DNA of 64,000 nt from Prorocentrum cordatum (taxonomy: Eukaryota; Sar; Dinophyceae; Prorocentrales; Prorocentraceae): assembly GCA_963575745.1 (NCBI GenBank), contig CAUYUJ010014617.1, positions 156,001-220,000 of the forward strand, in the 5' to 3' direction. The notes beneath the pieces are model-generated. The model was not told the origin of the DNA, made no database searches, and saw nothing but the letters and a program-made list of their open reading frames with translations. Both the position numbers and the translations under genes were made by a program. This document shows positions 1 through 13,085 of the stretch, in pieces (the first letter of the stretch is position 1; each line of letters opens with the position of its first letter).

Positions 1-175
1 CCTCCTCCTCCTCCCTCCTCCTCCTCCTCCTCCTCCTCTCCTCTCCTCCAATCCTCCTCCTCTTCTCCTCCTCCCCTCCTCCTCTCCGCGTCCTCCTCCT
101 CTCCTCTCTCTCTCTCCTCCTCGTCCAACCTCCTCCTCCTCCGCGTCCTCCTCCTCCTCCTCCTCCTCCTCCTCG
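1..175. repeat. (CCT)n microsatellite
   Basis: This is an almost pure pyrimidine tract of CCT/TCC triplets with small interruptions, and it begins at the window edge. The opposite strand is polypurine (GGA). Confidence 0.95.
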
Positions 176-900
176 GCCTTTAGCCTCTGTCCACGGCTGG
201 CCTCTTTCGGCAGACGACACGGGGAGGTCCTCCGGAGCCCCCGGCAGGAGGGGAGCTCCCCGCGGAGGCCCGCCGAGGAGTCCCCCGCGGAGGGCCCCAC
301 TGGAGACTTCTGGAGGCCCCAGGGAGGCAAACACGAAGAGGGCCCTCGATCCACGAGCTCCGCAGACGAGGGATGGGACGCACAGAGACACACCAATACT
401 GTACGTCCTCCTCGGAGGCGCGCGTCCGACCCGAACATCTAGTATACCTATCTTGTAGTCTATCGTTTCGCGAGCGGTGTGGCCAGAAAACGCCCCCCAC
501 GACGCATATACTAGAAGACTTCTCGGTGCGCGCGTCGCCCCTGCGGGGGCGATGCACAGATAGTAGAAGTATGCTAGGGTGACGCCGAAGGGAGGGCGCT
601 GCACACGTCCTGCTGCCTCTGGGGCCACGTCTACGGGCGCAGAAACCTCCTCCTCGTCCTCTCCAAGCGCTTGGCTGGCACCGCCCTGCTTCTGCCAGGG
701 CACCTCGCCTGGAGCTGCAACATGCGAGTATGGATGGCATGTCCAAGTCACTTGCACGGTGCGAGCACTGTGCAGCACGGCGGATCCTCAAGCAACAGAT
801 GCAGAAACATCCATCTGTGGGTTCGCGTCGTGATGACGTGAACGTTGGTTTCTGACACCGCGTGGAGCGCTGTCTTGTGACGCCTTGTCGGCTTGCGACA
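176..900. other. no gene seen (GC-rich unique sequence)
   Basis: This stretch is mixed-complexity sequence between two microsatellites. Short frames exist on both strands, but none has a recognisable domain or a stable reading frame. Confidence 0.5.
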
Positions 901-1355
901 CAAACGCACACACACACATACACACACGCACACGCGCGCGCGCTGTTTGCGTTGCCGCGACGCGCGCGGCGGCGCGTCGTAGACAGTCGAATGGGGGCGA
1001 GCGCGCGCACACCCACAACCACCCATATGCACACACAAACACACACACACACACACGCACGCTCGCGCACGCATGCACGCAAGCACGCACGCACGCACGC
1101 ACGCATGCACACACACACACACACACGCACACACGCACGCATGCACGCACGCGCACGCGCGCACACACACACACACACGCACGCACGCACACACGCACGC
1201 AGGCACGCACGCACGCACGCACACACACGCACGCACGCACGCACGCACGCATGCACGCATGCACGCACACACATATACACACACACGCAACACACACACA
1301 CACACACACACGCACGCACACACGCACACACGCACGCACGCACGCACGCGCACCC

Positions 1356-1429
<74 letters not shown>

Positions 1430-1884
1430 ACACACACACACAAACACACACACACGCCCACGCCCACGCCCACGCACGCACGCACGCACACGCACACGCA
1501 CGCACACGACACACGCACACGCATACGCACACACACACACACTCACGCACGCACGCACATACACATACACACACACGCACACACACACACACACACGCAC
1601 GCACGCACGCAAAAACACACACACACACTCTCACACACACACACGTACACTCACACGCACGCACGCACACACAACCACATACACACACACACACACACGC
1701 ACGCGCCCACACGCACGCACGCACACAAACACACACTCAAATACACACGCCCGCACGCACGCACGCACACATAAACTCACACGCACACGCACACACACAC
1801 ACGCACACACACACACACACACACACGCGCACGCACGCATTTACGCACAGCACACACACACACACGCACGCACGCACGCACACG

Positions 1885-1946
<62 letters not shown>

Positions 1947-1960
1947 CGTGCGTGCGAAGC
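901..1960. repeat. (CA)n/(CACG)n compound microsatellite
   Basis: About 1.05 kb of alternating CA and CACG/GCAC words, with a run of about 21 C near 1351-1371. Alternating purine-pyrimidine tracts of this kind can adopt Z-DNA. All frames read as poly(Thr-His) or poly(Cys-Val), so long frames here are artefacts. Confidence 0.95.
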
Positions 1961-2750
1961 CATGCAAATGTAAAGAGAGGCCGGCGGACTGGCCAGGTTC
2001 GCGGAGCAGGGACCTGCATGGCCCACCCAAAGGGGACCACGCGACTCGACTTGCTTGGGGGAGGCCGCGAGGGGGTGGCGAGAGGGGACCGGCGGCGGGG
2101 AGGGAGAGGTGCGACCGAGGTGGTCGTGGCACGATGTCGGTGGTGAAAGTGCGAGGGGCGCGCAGGAGCGGCGGTGGACCCGCAAGGGGGTGAACCAGCA
2201 TGGCGCACTGAGCGCAGCTAGAGAAGGCGGTCAGAGGCGGCGAGGGTGACAAGGGCGTGGAAGGCCACTGGAAGAGGGGGTCCCCGACTGCCTCCGTGCG
2301 GCTACCGTCCTCGCGTCCCAAGTGTGGGAGCGGTGCTCGCTCCCACCGTGCCGGAGGGCCCAGGAAGTGCCAGGGCGATGAACGCCTGGGGGCGGCGGCC
2401 GCGCCGAGGCCCCGCGTGCCTGTGGGGGGGGGGGGCGGAACACGCCAGGAAATCGGTCTAGGTCTTCTGGCCGCCTTCCTTGTGGATGATCTTGACAACC
2501 TCACCCAGCCCCATGGGTGGGAGGGCCTCCGCGAGGCCGTAGCCGTCAAGGCCGTCAGGGTTGCACGACGGGGGAACAGAGCCAGCCGAGATGCCCTCGG
2601 ACCCGAAAGCACGGCCGAGAAACGCTCTCAAGGTCTCCGCGCACCCTGTTCCTCTTCAACGGCGGGGTGGCGACACCGTCGCGATGCACTAAGCCGGGAC
2701 ACGCTTGAGCGAATCACCATCTGGCATACCAGATGGGTGGACTGGGAATA
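1961..2750. other. no gene seen (GC-rich)
   Basis: This is GC-rich unique sequence with overlapping short frames in several phases and no recognisable protein. I see no repeat structure apart from a short G run near 2430. Confidence 0.45.
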
Positions 2751-2822
2751 GGAGGAGAAAGAGGAGGAGGAGAAAGAGGAGGAGGAGAAAGAGGAGGAGG
2801 AGGAGGAGGTGGAGGAGGAGGA
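2751..2822. repeat. (GGAGAAAGA)/(GGA)n purine tract
   Basis: This is a pure purine stretch made of GGA and GGAGAAAGA words. Confidence 0.9.
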
Positions 2823-2930
2823 CTCCCTCTGCCCTGCGCTGAGGGCCCGCTGGAAGGCTCCCGGCCGCGGGGAGAGGGCGTCCCGCGGGTCGGGCATTAC
2901 TAGGCTGCCCGCCCGCGAGATTCAGTTCGG

Positions 2931-3107
2931 CTACACGCAAGAGTGACCCTGGGTAAGAGTGACCCTTGGTGCGCGGCTTTTTGGGTGCCGCGGGGGGATC
3001 AAACACAAGCGCAGAAGCCGATGCTGTCGCATCGCGCTCGGTGGTCGGGGGACCCCGGTGGGCCCGCACCAAAGGTCACTCCGGCGAAAGGTCACTCTTG
3101 CGTGTAG
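2931..3107. mobile_element. 177-bp MITE-like element with 43-bp terminal inverted repeats
   Basis: The left arm (2931-2973, starting CTACACGCAAGAGTGACC) is the near-exact reverse complement of the right arm (3065-3107, ending TCACTCTTGCGTGTAG). About 90 bp of unrelated sequence separate the arms. It codes for nothing, and no target-site duplication is evident. The reverse-complement match is read directly. Calling it a non-autonomous transposon is inference; a simple hairpin locus is the alternative. Confidence 0.6.
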
Positions 3108-3174
3108 TCGATCAGTGCCCGTGCGGGCCTGGCGGGCGGGTCCAGACGGGCCTCCTGCAGGGCGGAAAGGGACA

Positions 3175-3320
3175 TGAGGAGGAGGAGGAGGAGGAGGAGG
3201 AGGAGGAGGAGGAGGAGGAGGAGGAGTGGTGGAGGAGGACCGACATACACACACACACACGCACGCACACACATGCACACACACACACACACACAGACAC
3301 GCACACACTCACACGCAACT
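3175..3320. repeat. (GGA)n followed by (CA)n
   Basis: A 60-bp GGA tract is followed closely by about 80 bp of CA-type repeat. Confidence 0.95.
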
Positions 3321-4102
3321 GTCCGATACCGCAGCTCGCTCTCGATGCTGGCCGATTCCCGGCCACGGGCGGCGCTCCAGCCAGCCAGCGCGGCGCGAAA
3401 CCCACCCACAGAGCCACTCGCGGGTGGGGAGGAGGCCTGCCCCGCCGCTCCACCTCCCCACCCCTCCTGCGCCTCCCTGCCCCCCCGCCCTCCCGCTTCC
3501 CATCCTGCACCTCCCCCCCCCTCCACCTGCCCTCCTTCACCTCGCGGCCCTCCCATTCTGAGGCCCATTCTCCCTCGCCCCCGACTTGGCAGCTTGTTCT
3601 CGACGCGGGCCCCCGGGGATCTCGACCGGCTAGACCCCCTCCCAAGGGCCGGCTCTTCATCCTGACCATTTTGTGACGGTCCAAGGGCCCAGTGACGACC
3701 CCCAGAGGTCGAAAAGCCGCAAAAGCTGGCCGACGTGTTTTTGTTGTTGCGTCGCCTGGAGCTGCAGGTGCCTCTCCCCCTCCCCATCCGCTCGCTCTTG
3801 AGATGAAGCCATAACAAGGACAAAATCCGACCAGGACGCGTCGGTGATGTCTGAGATCCAGCAACTCTGGAGGATGAATTGGACGCCGCGGCCATTACAG
3901 AGCGCTCCGGAACGCTCTGAAACAATGTATTCCGGTCCAAGCCCCGCCCGATCCTTGCCTTGGAAGTCCCAAATCCGCGTGGTGACAGCTAGACCGTGCG
4001 GTGACCTTGAAACCCCAAAGGATCTCACCTCGCCGCACAGTCCTTCACCGCACTGTTTAGGGACCTCGGAGACCGCAGTTGAGAAAGACATCCCTAGAGA
4101 AC
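3321..4102. other. no gene seen
   Basis: The first half is C-rich low-complexity sequence. From about 3657 the composition is more balanced, with words resembling the adjacent inverted-repeat element (GTGCGGTGACC near 3998), so 3990-4102 may be decayed sequence of the same family. No protein is recognisable. Confidence 0.45.
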
Positions 4103-4741
4103 GACCCGAGTGTCAAAACTGAGCGGTGACCCTGAATCCTTACTGACTCACTGCACGGTGTGGTCACCAACCCATTTGGAGGCCCCTGACACCAACCCCG
4201 CGGATTGGGGGTCACAACTCGGATCTCCAGTAGCAGTTTGGGACGATCTGGGCCACCCGAGAGCACCCGCGGCGAGACGCAGCTGCTGGAACGCATCCCG
4301 AGGCTGGAAAGCCGCCAGGAACCGAACCTGGAATCCCCTGAGCCCCTAAGCCTGTCCTCCCGACCCTGCAGGGGCCTCGCCATGGCGCCCCCAACAGACC
4401 ATCCGCGAGCTGATTATATTGTTTTGCAGATCTCGGTCGCGCCGAAGTTTGGTCGCGAACGGATGAGCCGGATGAGGTCGAATGTCGGTGACGAAGGCAC
4501 GGCGCGCAGGGGTCCAAGCGAGGGTTTCGAAGACGTCGACGGTTCGCTCGTCCAGAGCGTTACCCAAAAATGTGGGTAACGGATGATGCGGGCTCTCGGC
4601 CTCTGGGAGCAGTTATCTGCCACAAGGCCGCCAAGGAGAAGGCTCAGGACGAAGAACGGAAGCCGCCAAGCGACTGGTAACCACACCGTGTGGTGAGTCA
4701 GTGGGGCTTCGGGGTCGCCGCACAGTTTTGGAACTCGGGTC
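4103..4741. mobile_element. ~640-bp element with ~66-bp inverted termini
   Basis: The left arm at 4103-4168 (GACCCGAGT through CACGGTGTGGTCACC) matches, as reverse complement with a few mismatches, the right arm at 4676-4741 (GGTAACCACACCGTG through ACTCGGGTC). The interior has no convincing frame. A non-autonomous DNA transposon (MITE) or foldback unit is the simplest reading. No clear target-site duplication was seen. Confidence 0.55.
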
Positions 4742-4812
4742 AACAGAGCCCCGTCGTCAAATGTTGTTTCACAGCGTCGACTTCTAAAAGTCTCGACCCA
4801 TTCCATGGGACC

Positions 4813-5310
4813 GGCTCCTCCTCCTCCTCCTCCTCCTCCTCCTCCGCCTCCTCCTCCTCCTCTTCCTCCTCCTTCTCCTCCTCCTCCTCCTTCTCCTCAC
4901 TCTTCCCCCCCTCGGGCGCAGTCTGCAGTGGAGTCGCTTTTCGACGGCCCCGAAGCCTGGCGAGGGCCCCCAGAGCCCGAAAACAGCGGCAGACCTCACG
5001 TCGGGACCGCATCACGACCCGAGGGGACCTGAGTCGCTCTCCGAGAACGTCTCGGGGCCTGGGGAGGGCGAGGTCCAGGAGGAAGACGAAGCAGAGGAGG
5101 GGGGGGAGGAGGAGAAGGAGGAAGGGGAGAGGGGGAGGAAGAGGAGAAGGGGGAAGAAGAGAAGGGGCAGGAGCAGGAGGAAGAGGAGGAAGAGGAGGAG
5201 GGGGAGGCGGAGGAAGAGGAGGCAGAGGAGGAGGACGAGGAGAAAGAGGAAGAGGACGAGGAGAATGAGGAGGACGAGGAGGAGGACGACGAGGAGGGTA
5301 GGTGGAGGGG
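4813..5310. repeat. (CTC)n tract and purine-rich (GGA/GAGGAA) tract
   Basis: CTC/CTT triplets at about 4813-4905 and GGA/GGAAGA triplets at about 5095-5300 flank 190 bp of GC-rich sequence. The two tracts are on opposite strands in purine sense. Confidence 0.85.
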
Positions 5311-5313
5311 GAA

Positions 5314-5410
5314 GGCTTCTTAGAAGCAGGCTGCTTCTTCGAAGGCGCCGGCCTTACATCTACAGAAAATGCCCGCACCTTCGAAGAAGCAGGGGTGCTT
5401 CTGAGAAGCC
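5314..5410. repeat. 97-bp foldback (35-bp arms)
   Basis: The arm GGCTTCTTAGAAGCAGG... (5314-5348) pairs with ...GGTGCTTCTGAGAAGCC (5375-5410). The arms contain nested short palindromes (CTTCTTCGAAG, CTTCGAAGAAG). The pairing extends outward a few bases into the flanking G/C runs. It is probably a very small foldback element or a strong RNA/DNA hairpin. Confidence 0.65.
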
Positions 5411-5454
5411 TCCCCCCCCCTCCCCCTACCCCCCTCTGCGCGTGGCCGAAAGAG

Positions 5455-5625
5455 GATGATGAGGAGGAGGACGAGGAGAAGGAAGATCCATGAGGAAGAG
5501 GAAGAGGAGAAGGAGGAGGAAGAGGAAGAGGAAGAGGAAGAGGAGGAGGAGGAGGAGGAGGAGGAGGAGGAGGAGGAGGAAGAGGAAGAGGAGGAGGAGG
5601 AGGAAGAGGGTCGTGCTCCGAGAGG
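5455..5625. repeat. (GAGGAA)n purine tract
   Basis: About 170 bp of GAGGAA/GGA purine repeat. The frames read as poly(Glu) or poly(Arg/Lys) and are not genes. Confidence 0.9.
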
Positions 5626-5754
5626 GGTCCAGGGACCCCGCCTGGGCCTCCGCAAGCCCCCCCCCCCTCGGCGGAGACGGGCGGGCGCCTGCACCTGCGG
5701 AGCGGGCCAAGGCTGCGGCTGCGCGACGCCCTGGAGCAGCTGCGGGCCGGCCTG

Positions 5755-5965
5755 GCGGAGAGGACCACGACGACGGCGACGACAACGGCGACGGGGACGG
5801 CGGCGGCGACGGCGACGACGACGACGGCGACGACGACCACGACCACGACCACGACCACGACGACGACGACGACGACGACCACGACGACCACGACGACCAC
5901 GACGACGACGACGACGACGACGACAACGACGACGACGACGACAACGACGGTGGCAGCGACGACGA
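5755..5965. repeat. (GAC/ACG)n trinucleotide repeat
   Basis: About 200 bp of imperfect CGA/GAC/ACC triplets. Confidence 0.9.
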
Positions 5966-7003
5966 GGAGGAAGGGGGGGAGCGGCGGTGAACGGTGACTT
6001 GTACGCTGGGTTGAGTTCGGGTCGTGGGGCCTCTCAAGGGCTGGGCCTGCACGAGGCCGCTGAGAGATGAAGCCTCGGAGGGCGAATCACTGGAAAGACC
6101 GAAGCTCTGCCCTCGGGCCACGAAGTGGCCTGGGAGGACCCTGGGGCCCAGGGAGGAAGGAGGGTGGGGGGGAGGGGGCCATGGGGGAGAAGGGGGTGGA
6201 CGAAGGGGACGGGAGGGGGAGGGGGGGGGCGGGAGGGAGAGGGGGGGAGCGGGAGCAGGACGAGGACACAGGAGGAAGGAGGAGGGAGGGAGGGGAGGAC
6301 AGCAGAGCAGACGATGGAGCAGCACGGGGCGGCGGATCCGTCCGCTCGGGCGCCCTCGCAGGACGAGGACGCTTGCGGGGCCCCCCGGGTGCGGTGGCAC
6401 GAGCGGCGCGGGGCAAGGGCACGTGAACGGTGCCAGCAGCGAAGCAGAGAAGCGAAGCGCCCGACGCGCGGCCAGACCACGAGCTCGTGCCCACCTTGAG
6501 CCGTCCCCACGCCGCTGGCCAATGTCGCACGCAACTTCTCTCGTCAATGATGCTGTGACCGAGTGACTGTCTTCAAGAGACTCCGCGGCCGATTCACGGG
6601 GGACCGAAGCCGATCGCCCCTCCTACCTGTATGTCGGGCATGTCCCCCTACAGGCGGATTTTGGACGAAACATACAAAAATGCCTCAAACAGATCCCCAA
6701 ATGGTCAGAATAATTCTCGAAACATCGCCCCCAGGCTATTGTTTTACCATTCTGGAATCATTCCTCCTGTGGAGGGGCGCGCCCGACTTACGACTAGTTC
6801 CAGGACTCCGCGGCCGCTCCACGGGGGCCCGAAACCGGCCGTCCCTCCTGCCTCCGCCCCCCCTCTGGGGGCCCGGAAGGGGGGGAGGGGGCCCTCCGCC
6901 TCCTCCAACCTCGTTGGCCCTCCGCGTGCCTGCCCCCGCGCCCCGATGTCCCTGGAATCTGCACGCGGGGCGGCTCGTGCTGCTCGGGAGGGCAGAGAAC
7001 CAT
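5966..7003. other. no gene seen; contains a 50-bp direct repeat
   Basis: G-rich sequence to about 6300, then unique sequence. A direct repeat beginning GACTCCGCGGCCG occurs at 6579-6628 and again at 6804-6853 (about 80 percent alike), bracketing 175 bp of less GC-rich sequence. This could be an element with direct termini or a local duplication. No protein is recognised. Confidence 0.5.
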
Positions 7004-7034
7004 CATCAGCAACATCATCATCATCAGCATCAGC

Positions 7035-7089
<55 letters not shown>

Positions 7090-7190
7090 CCACCACCATC
7101 ATCATCACCACCATCATCATCATCACCACCATCAGCATCATCATCATCAGCATCATCATCACCATCGCCATCACCACGACCATCACCATA

Positions 7191-7224
<34 letters not shown>

Positions 7225-7350
7225 TCATCATCATCATCATCATCATCACCATCATCGCCATCATCATCATCATCATCAGCAGCATCACCATCACCATTAC
7301 CATCACCACCATCATCAGCATCATCAGCACCATCACCATCATCATCCCCG
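7004..7350. repeat. (CAT)n/(CAC/CAG) trinucleotide repeat
   Basis: About 350 bp of CAT triplets with CAC and CAG variants. One frame reads as a long poly-His stretch, which is a microsatellite artefact. Confidence 0.95.
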
Positions 7351-8889
7351 ATAAGAAACACCCCGACGCGCGAAGCCGTTTCGCAAGCGCACCCAAAGAA
7401 GGAGGCAAACATGGCGGGGCTGATCAGTGAACGCGCATGGCCGTTCAGTAAACGCCAAGTGTCCAGTCCGGGTGGTTTTTCCTCCCTTGATGTTCACACC
7501 GAATCTCCCGCCCGAAACTACATCCATGAAAGAGTTCGTGGCGACGTCCGCGATGAATCGGTCAGTTGGTCCCTTCAGAGCATGGGCGTAAGTCGCATCA
7601 CCAGCAGCCCCAGAAGTCGTCGTATGCGAGCGTGCGGAAAAACCCAGGGAGGTGCCCGGATCAATGTGTGTGACTGGCCAAGAATGTGTTGGCGGCGAGC
7701 CCAGGCGGGAATTGAGAGGGGGCGGGCCTTCTCGGAAGGCTCGGAAGTCTCCCATCCTTCCCCAACGTTGTTTTAAACCTTCTTCGAAGACACAGAAAAC
7801 CCCTCAGAAAGCCGAAGGGAAGCCCCGCCGCCTTCTGAGAGGGCTTTCTCTTTCTCACACACACACACCCCCGCTCGCCGCCGAATGTGACCACGCACTC
7901 GTCGAGCGAGCTCGCGACCGAATGGTATGTGCTGCGGTGCCTGGCAACAAATGCCCCTGGCGACCTCGCAGACTACCAACGGAAATGGCGCAAGAGCAGC
8001 GAACAGCACCCGACCACCAGCGCAAACGAACCAAGGGGAGGTACCCCAAGCTGATCGTCCGCATCGAGGAGCGTAGCCGACGACGCCTGCACCGTGACCA
8101 TGACTGTCCTGCGACCAGACGAGCGTCCTCAGCAAAACCAGGGCCACGGACATCCACTGTCAGGCAAAACCGCATCTGGCATGTCGTCAGCTGCCGTCCC
8201 GCTGCCCCCAGGCCCTCCAGAGAGCTCGCCCGGCACGCGCGATGCGCTCGTCAGCAAGAAGAGAAAAGCCCAGCCACGCAGGGCTGTGGGGCCAACGGCG
8301 GGGACGAGGCCAACAGTGGGGGTAAACAGCGCGGTGGGGCACGCCAGAAGCTTCCATCCCGTGATCGAAAGCGAAACGATGCAAGCTGTGTCTGATCTAC
8401 GTTCTGATGCTTGTTGCAGATCCGGCTCGTCACATCCGACCGCGGGACAATCAGCGAGTCCACTGCGGAGGACATCCGCGCATCACCGAAATCAAAAGAA
8501 TGCGCCGCAGTCCCAAGCAGTCGAAGAACCATACTCCGTAGGTGCAATATGGTGTCTGGACTCCAAAATCCAAATCCGCCGACCCTTCTCCTTTCGAGTC
8601 GTAGTCGCCGTCATTCGTTCATCGTCGTCTCTGTCGTCATCGTTCCCTGCGCTTTCCTTTCCTCTCCCTGTGCCCGTCGCCGCTCCTCTCCTCTTTCTTC
8701 GGCTCTCCTCCTCAAACGCGTCTCTCAAAGCGAAATTGAGCAACGTCGTCATCCACTCAAAAAAAAACCTTGCTTTTGATCCCTCCCCCGCCGGGACGGG
8801 GGGGGGGTCCCGGGTCTGGATTCGGGGTGGGTCCCGGGCCTGGACCCGGGTCCAGACCCAGTGGGTCCTTGGTCAGATACGTTTTCACT
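7351..8889. other. no gene seen
   Basis: Mixed unique sequence. A segment at about 8700-8770 (TCTCCTCCTCAAACGCG and following) matches a module repeated at 63154-63245 and 63470-63530, so it is part of a dispersed repeat. At 8795-8860 there are short G/C palindromes such as TGGACCCGGGTCCA. I see no supportable coding region. Confidence 0.45.
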
Positions 8890-9510
8890 CCGGAGGCTCC
8901 CCGGCCGCAAAAAAGCCTCGAGATGGACCAAGACTGCCCCAAAATCTCCCAAAGACAGTCCACGAGGGCTCCGAATCGTCGAACGATCTGTCCAAGACGC
9001 CTGGACGGCCTCCAGACGGCCGGAGAATCCTGCAAAACGCGCAAAGAGGCCTCCATGAGCAGTCCCAACAGTGCCTCGAAGACAAAAACGGTAGATTTTC
9101 CATAGTTGTTTGCAGATTTCGGCGTTCTCGCCTCTCCCGCTTCCCGACGCTCCAAGACGGCCCAAGCGGCCTTCCGGATCGCCCTCCAGACAGCCCCAGA
9201 GGGCCCCACGAACGACCCAGTCCAAGAGAGCCCCAAGACGGCCCAAGACGCCTCCAAAAGGGCCCCAAAGGCCCCCAAGACGGCCCCAAGACGGTGCCGA
9301 GACGACTGACCAAAACGGACATTTCGAGCCCTCCGCCCCGAGTGCTCACAGGAGAAACCAAGAGGGCCCAAAAAGGCCCCCAAGAAGCCACGAAGGGACC
9401 CCAAGATGCTCCCGAGAGGCCCCCGGGGAAGCCCCCACAGGCCCCCATGAGGCTCCCAAGAGACTCCTACACTGTCCCTCGAGGACCCCCATAGCGTCTC
9501 GACCAGACCC
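8890..9510 (+). repeat. GGCCCAAGA-array family, copy 1, with conserved core
   Basis: A degenerate array of words such as CCCAAGACGG and CCCCAAGAGG spaced about 9-15 bp. In its middle (9093-9160) lies an AT-richer core running from GATTTTCCATAG to CTTCCCGACGCTCC. The same core lies inside arrays near 12.65, 30.4, 48.4 and 50.7 kb, which shows a dispersed family and not random low complexity. Confidence 0.75.
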
Positions 9511-10746
9511 CAAGAAACATCCTTGAGGACGACTCTGACCCACGTCAGTGTCGTCGTCGTCGGCAGCCCGACGGTGCATACACACTAAAATGTTTGCCGC
9601 GATGCCCTTTTGTTTTGGTGGCGACACACCACCCCTATCCTGGTAAACGGCGAAGCCGTGGCGACTCCTCCGCAATCCACGTCCTCATCCCTCCTCCTCA
9701 TAATTGCCTTCCCTCCTCCATCCTTTTCCCCTTCCCCTTCACCTCCTCCGTCCCCCTCTTCTCCTCCCTCCCATTCCTGAGTTTTTTGAATATGTTCATC
9801 GTCGTTGTTTTCGTCGTCGTCCCCCTTCAGGGTCGGCGGCACCAGCCGTAAGGCCTTCGCAATCAGCCCGAACTCCATTGCAGGCGCTCTACCAGCGGCA
9901 ACTATTGTTTGACGTGCCAGTGACTTCCCGCGTTCGGCCTGCAGCAGAGACGCTCGCGCGTGAGCGCGGCGTGCTAGGTTGAACGCAGCGACCGCGAGCC
10001 GAAGGCGATTCGAACGGTGCGCCCATGTTCCCGCCTACGTAGCGCATGCGGTGAGACACCGCACACGACGCGGCGTGCGTTTTGAGCGATCGGCACAAGC
10101 TCAAGCAGGACCCGCGACGACTCCAGACGCACCTGGCTCGAGGTGAGCACGCGGGACAATGTAGATCTGCGGCCGCGCCTATCGTATAAAAACAAAAGCA
10201 GCATGTACTTGATTTGTCTGAGATCCGCGCGGACCCCGATAATCATGGTTATGCAGCTCGCTGTGCTTCGAAATCAGGCGACGATGACTGCGCGACCCGC
10301 GCACACTGCGCAGCACTGCGGAAAAGCTGCCCGTCAACGCGCAGCGGAGGAACGCCCCTGGCAGGCGAGGGGCCTTGCCACGGTGAGGGCGAGAGCAAGG
10401 GGGAGGGGGCAAAGGATTAAAGAGGGGGCGCGCAGCCCTTTCTTGCGCAAACCACATGGAATCTCGCTGGGATAACCGCAAGATTGCGCCACACAGGCGC
10501 GAGGAGCAGAAGCAGGAGCATGATGATACTAGAAGGTAATACACTTGCGACTCACGCCTGCCTTCCTTCTCGAATCTGCGACAAGAAGAGCGGCCTTGAA
10601 CTGCAAGAAGATCAGTGTCCGCTGCTTGCGGTAAAGCACCGTAGTTCGACCGTTAATTATGCAGGGGGGCACCACTGGCCACGCGCGAGGAATTTTGACT
10701 TGGAAACCTAGAGGCCACGCCGAGGCACCGTCGCACCTGCAAGCAC
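9511..10746. other. no gene seen; contains a dispersed module
   Basis: C-rich to about 9780. At 9810-9880 there is a module (TTCAGGGTCGGCGGCACC then AAGGCCTTCGCAAT) that recurs at 51362-51425 and, partly, at 63648-63690. From 9880 to 10746 the sequence is unique, with frames in both strands too short and unlike any family I know. Confidence 0.4.
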
Positions 10747-11025
10747 ATGAGAAGCGACGAGTGGACCCCTCAAGTAGTGTCAGATGTGACTGGCTCCATG
10801 CAACTGAAGCCAGCTGCATCAAATAACATGAAGGAGCAACAACTTCCGAACTCAAAGCACCAAAAAAACAAGTGGGAAAAAGCAACTGTCACTGGTCAGC
10901 ATTATGTCGACAGTCTCTGCTTAGAGGGTGCGTTGCTAGAGTATCACGAATGTTTTACAATTGTTTTTAAAAATTGGGGAGACACTTTAAAAAATGGTTC
11001 CCCCGGCGCTGTAGCGCGCCTATAG
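10747..11025 (+). CDS. hypothetical small ORF (weak)
   Basis: A 92-residue ATG frame with ordinary amino-acid composition (polar, Asn/Gln/Lys-containing) in the least GC-biased stretch of the first 14 kb. No domain, signal peptide or membrane segment is visible. The opposite strand is also open for 118 codons (10529-10885), which weakens the case. It is listed only because its composition differs from the repeat-derived frames around it. Confidence 0.15.
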   Translation: MRSDEWTPQVVSDVTGSMQLKPAASNNMKEQQLPNSKHQKNKWEKATVTGQHYVDSLCLEGALLEYHECFTIVFKNWGDTLKNGSPGAVARL

Positions 11026-11239
11026 AAAACAAAAAGGAGGCGGGGCAAACTGGATCGCTGGACACATCCCCGCGACCGCCCTGGCGCCCTGCGTGCAAGG
11101 GCAAATTCCTGCGCACCCCCTCTTGGCGTCAGGCCACGCCTGTCACGCCCTGCGACCCCCCAGCGTGGATAGAGACTGCGCTCAGGGACCACTCCCTGCG
11201 CACCGCGCGCCCTGTCTGGGTTGCGAAGCGGCACTGAAT

Positions 11240-12375
<1,136 letters not shown>

Positions 12376-12499
12376 GGCCCGGGACCCCAGAAAAGCGGCA
12401 CACGGTGCCCCCCCCCAAAAAACGAATTTCGGCCTCCCCGAACCTTTGGGGCGCTCCTAAAGAATGCTCCGCGTCTGTCCTGCGAGTGCGACGCGACAA

Positions 12500-13085
12500 A
12501 AAAAACACGACGGCCAAAGAGGGCCCCGAGACACCCAAAGATCGGCCCAAGACGCCCAATCTGGGCCCAAGACTGCCCAAGACGCGTCCAAGACGCCCCC
12601 AGACCCCCAAGAGGCCTCCCAAGAGAGCCCCGAAAGGCTACAATTGTTGATTTTCCTGTGTGTTTTTCGATGTGTTTGGCCTTCTCGCTTTTCCCGCTTC
12701 CCGACGCTCCACAATGGCCCAAGAGGCTCCCTAGATCGCCCCAGTACTGCCCAAGAGGCCCCCAAGAAGGCCCCAACACGGTCCAGGAGGGCTCCGAGAC
12801 CGCCCAAGAGGCGCCCAAGACGGCCCAAGAGAGCACCAAGACGGCCCCAAGAGAGACCCAAGAGGGCGCCCAAAAATTCAAAAACTAAATTTTCCGCCGC
12901 GAGAGGGCCCCAAGAGGCCCGGCGAGATCCCCATGAGGCCCCAAGAGGCTCCCAAGAGGCCCCAAGGAGCCCCCAAGAGGCCCCCAAGAGGCCCCCAAAA
13001 GATCCCAAGAACCCCAAAACACCCCCAAGAGGCTTCAAACTGCCTCCCAGAGGGCCCCGAGAGGCGCACCACGAGATCCCAACAC
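12500..13085 (+). repeat. GGCCCAAGA-array family, copy 2
   Basis: Degenerate CCCAAGACGGCC / CCCCAAGAGGC array with the conserved core at 12649-12720 (GATTTTCC through CTTCCCGACGCTCC), in the same orientation as copy 1. Confidence 0.75.

Noticed and set aside
180-1973. Very long frames (up to 518 codons) on both strands
   Set aside because: They are translations of (CA)n/(CACG)n repeat, open in nearly every frame because the repeat contains no stops.
4740-6070. Poly-Ser/Val/Pro/Glu/Arg frames over 200 codons
   Set aside because: They come from triplet microsatellites and are open in several frames at once.
6563-7354. A 263-codon His-rich frame
   Set aside because: It is produced by (CAT)n; no conserved protein lies around it.
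8094-9494. A 466-codon plus-strand frame
   Set aside because: More than half is translated array sequence, which is stop-poor and recurs at unrelated loci in both orientations. No domain.
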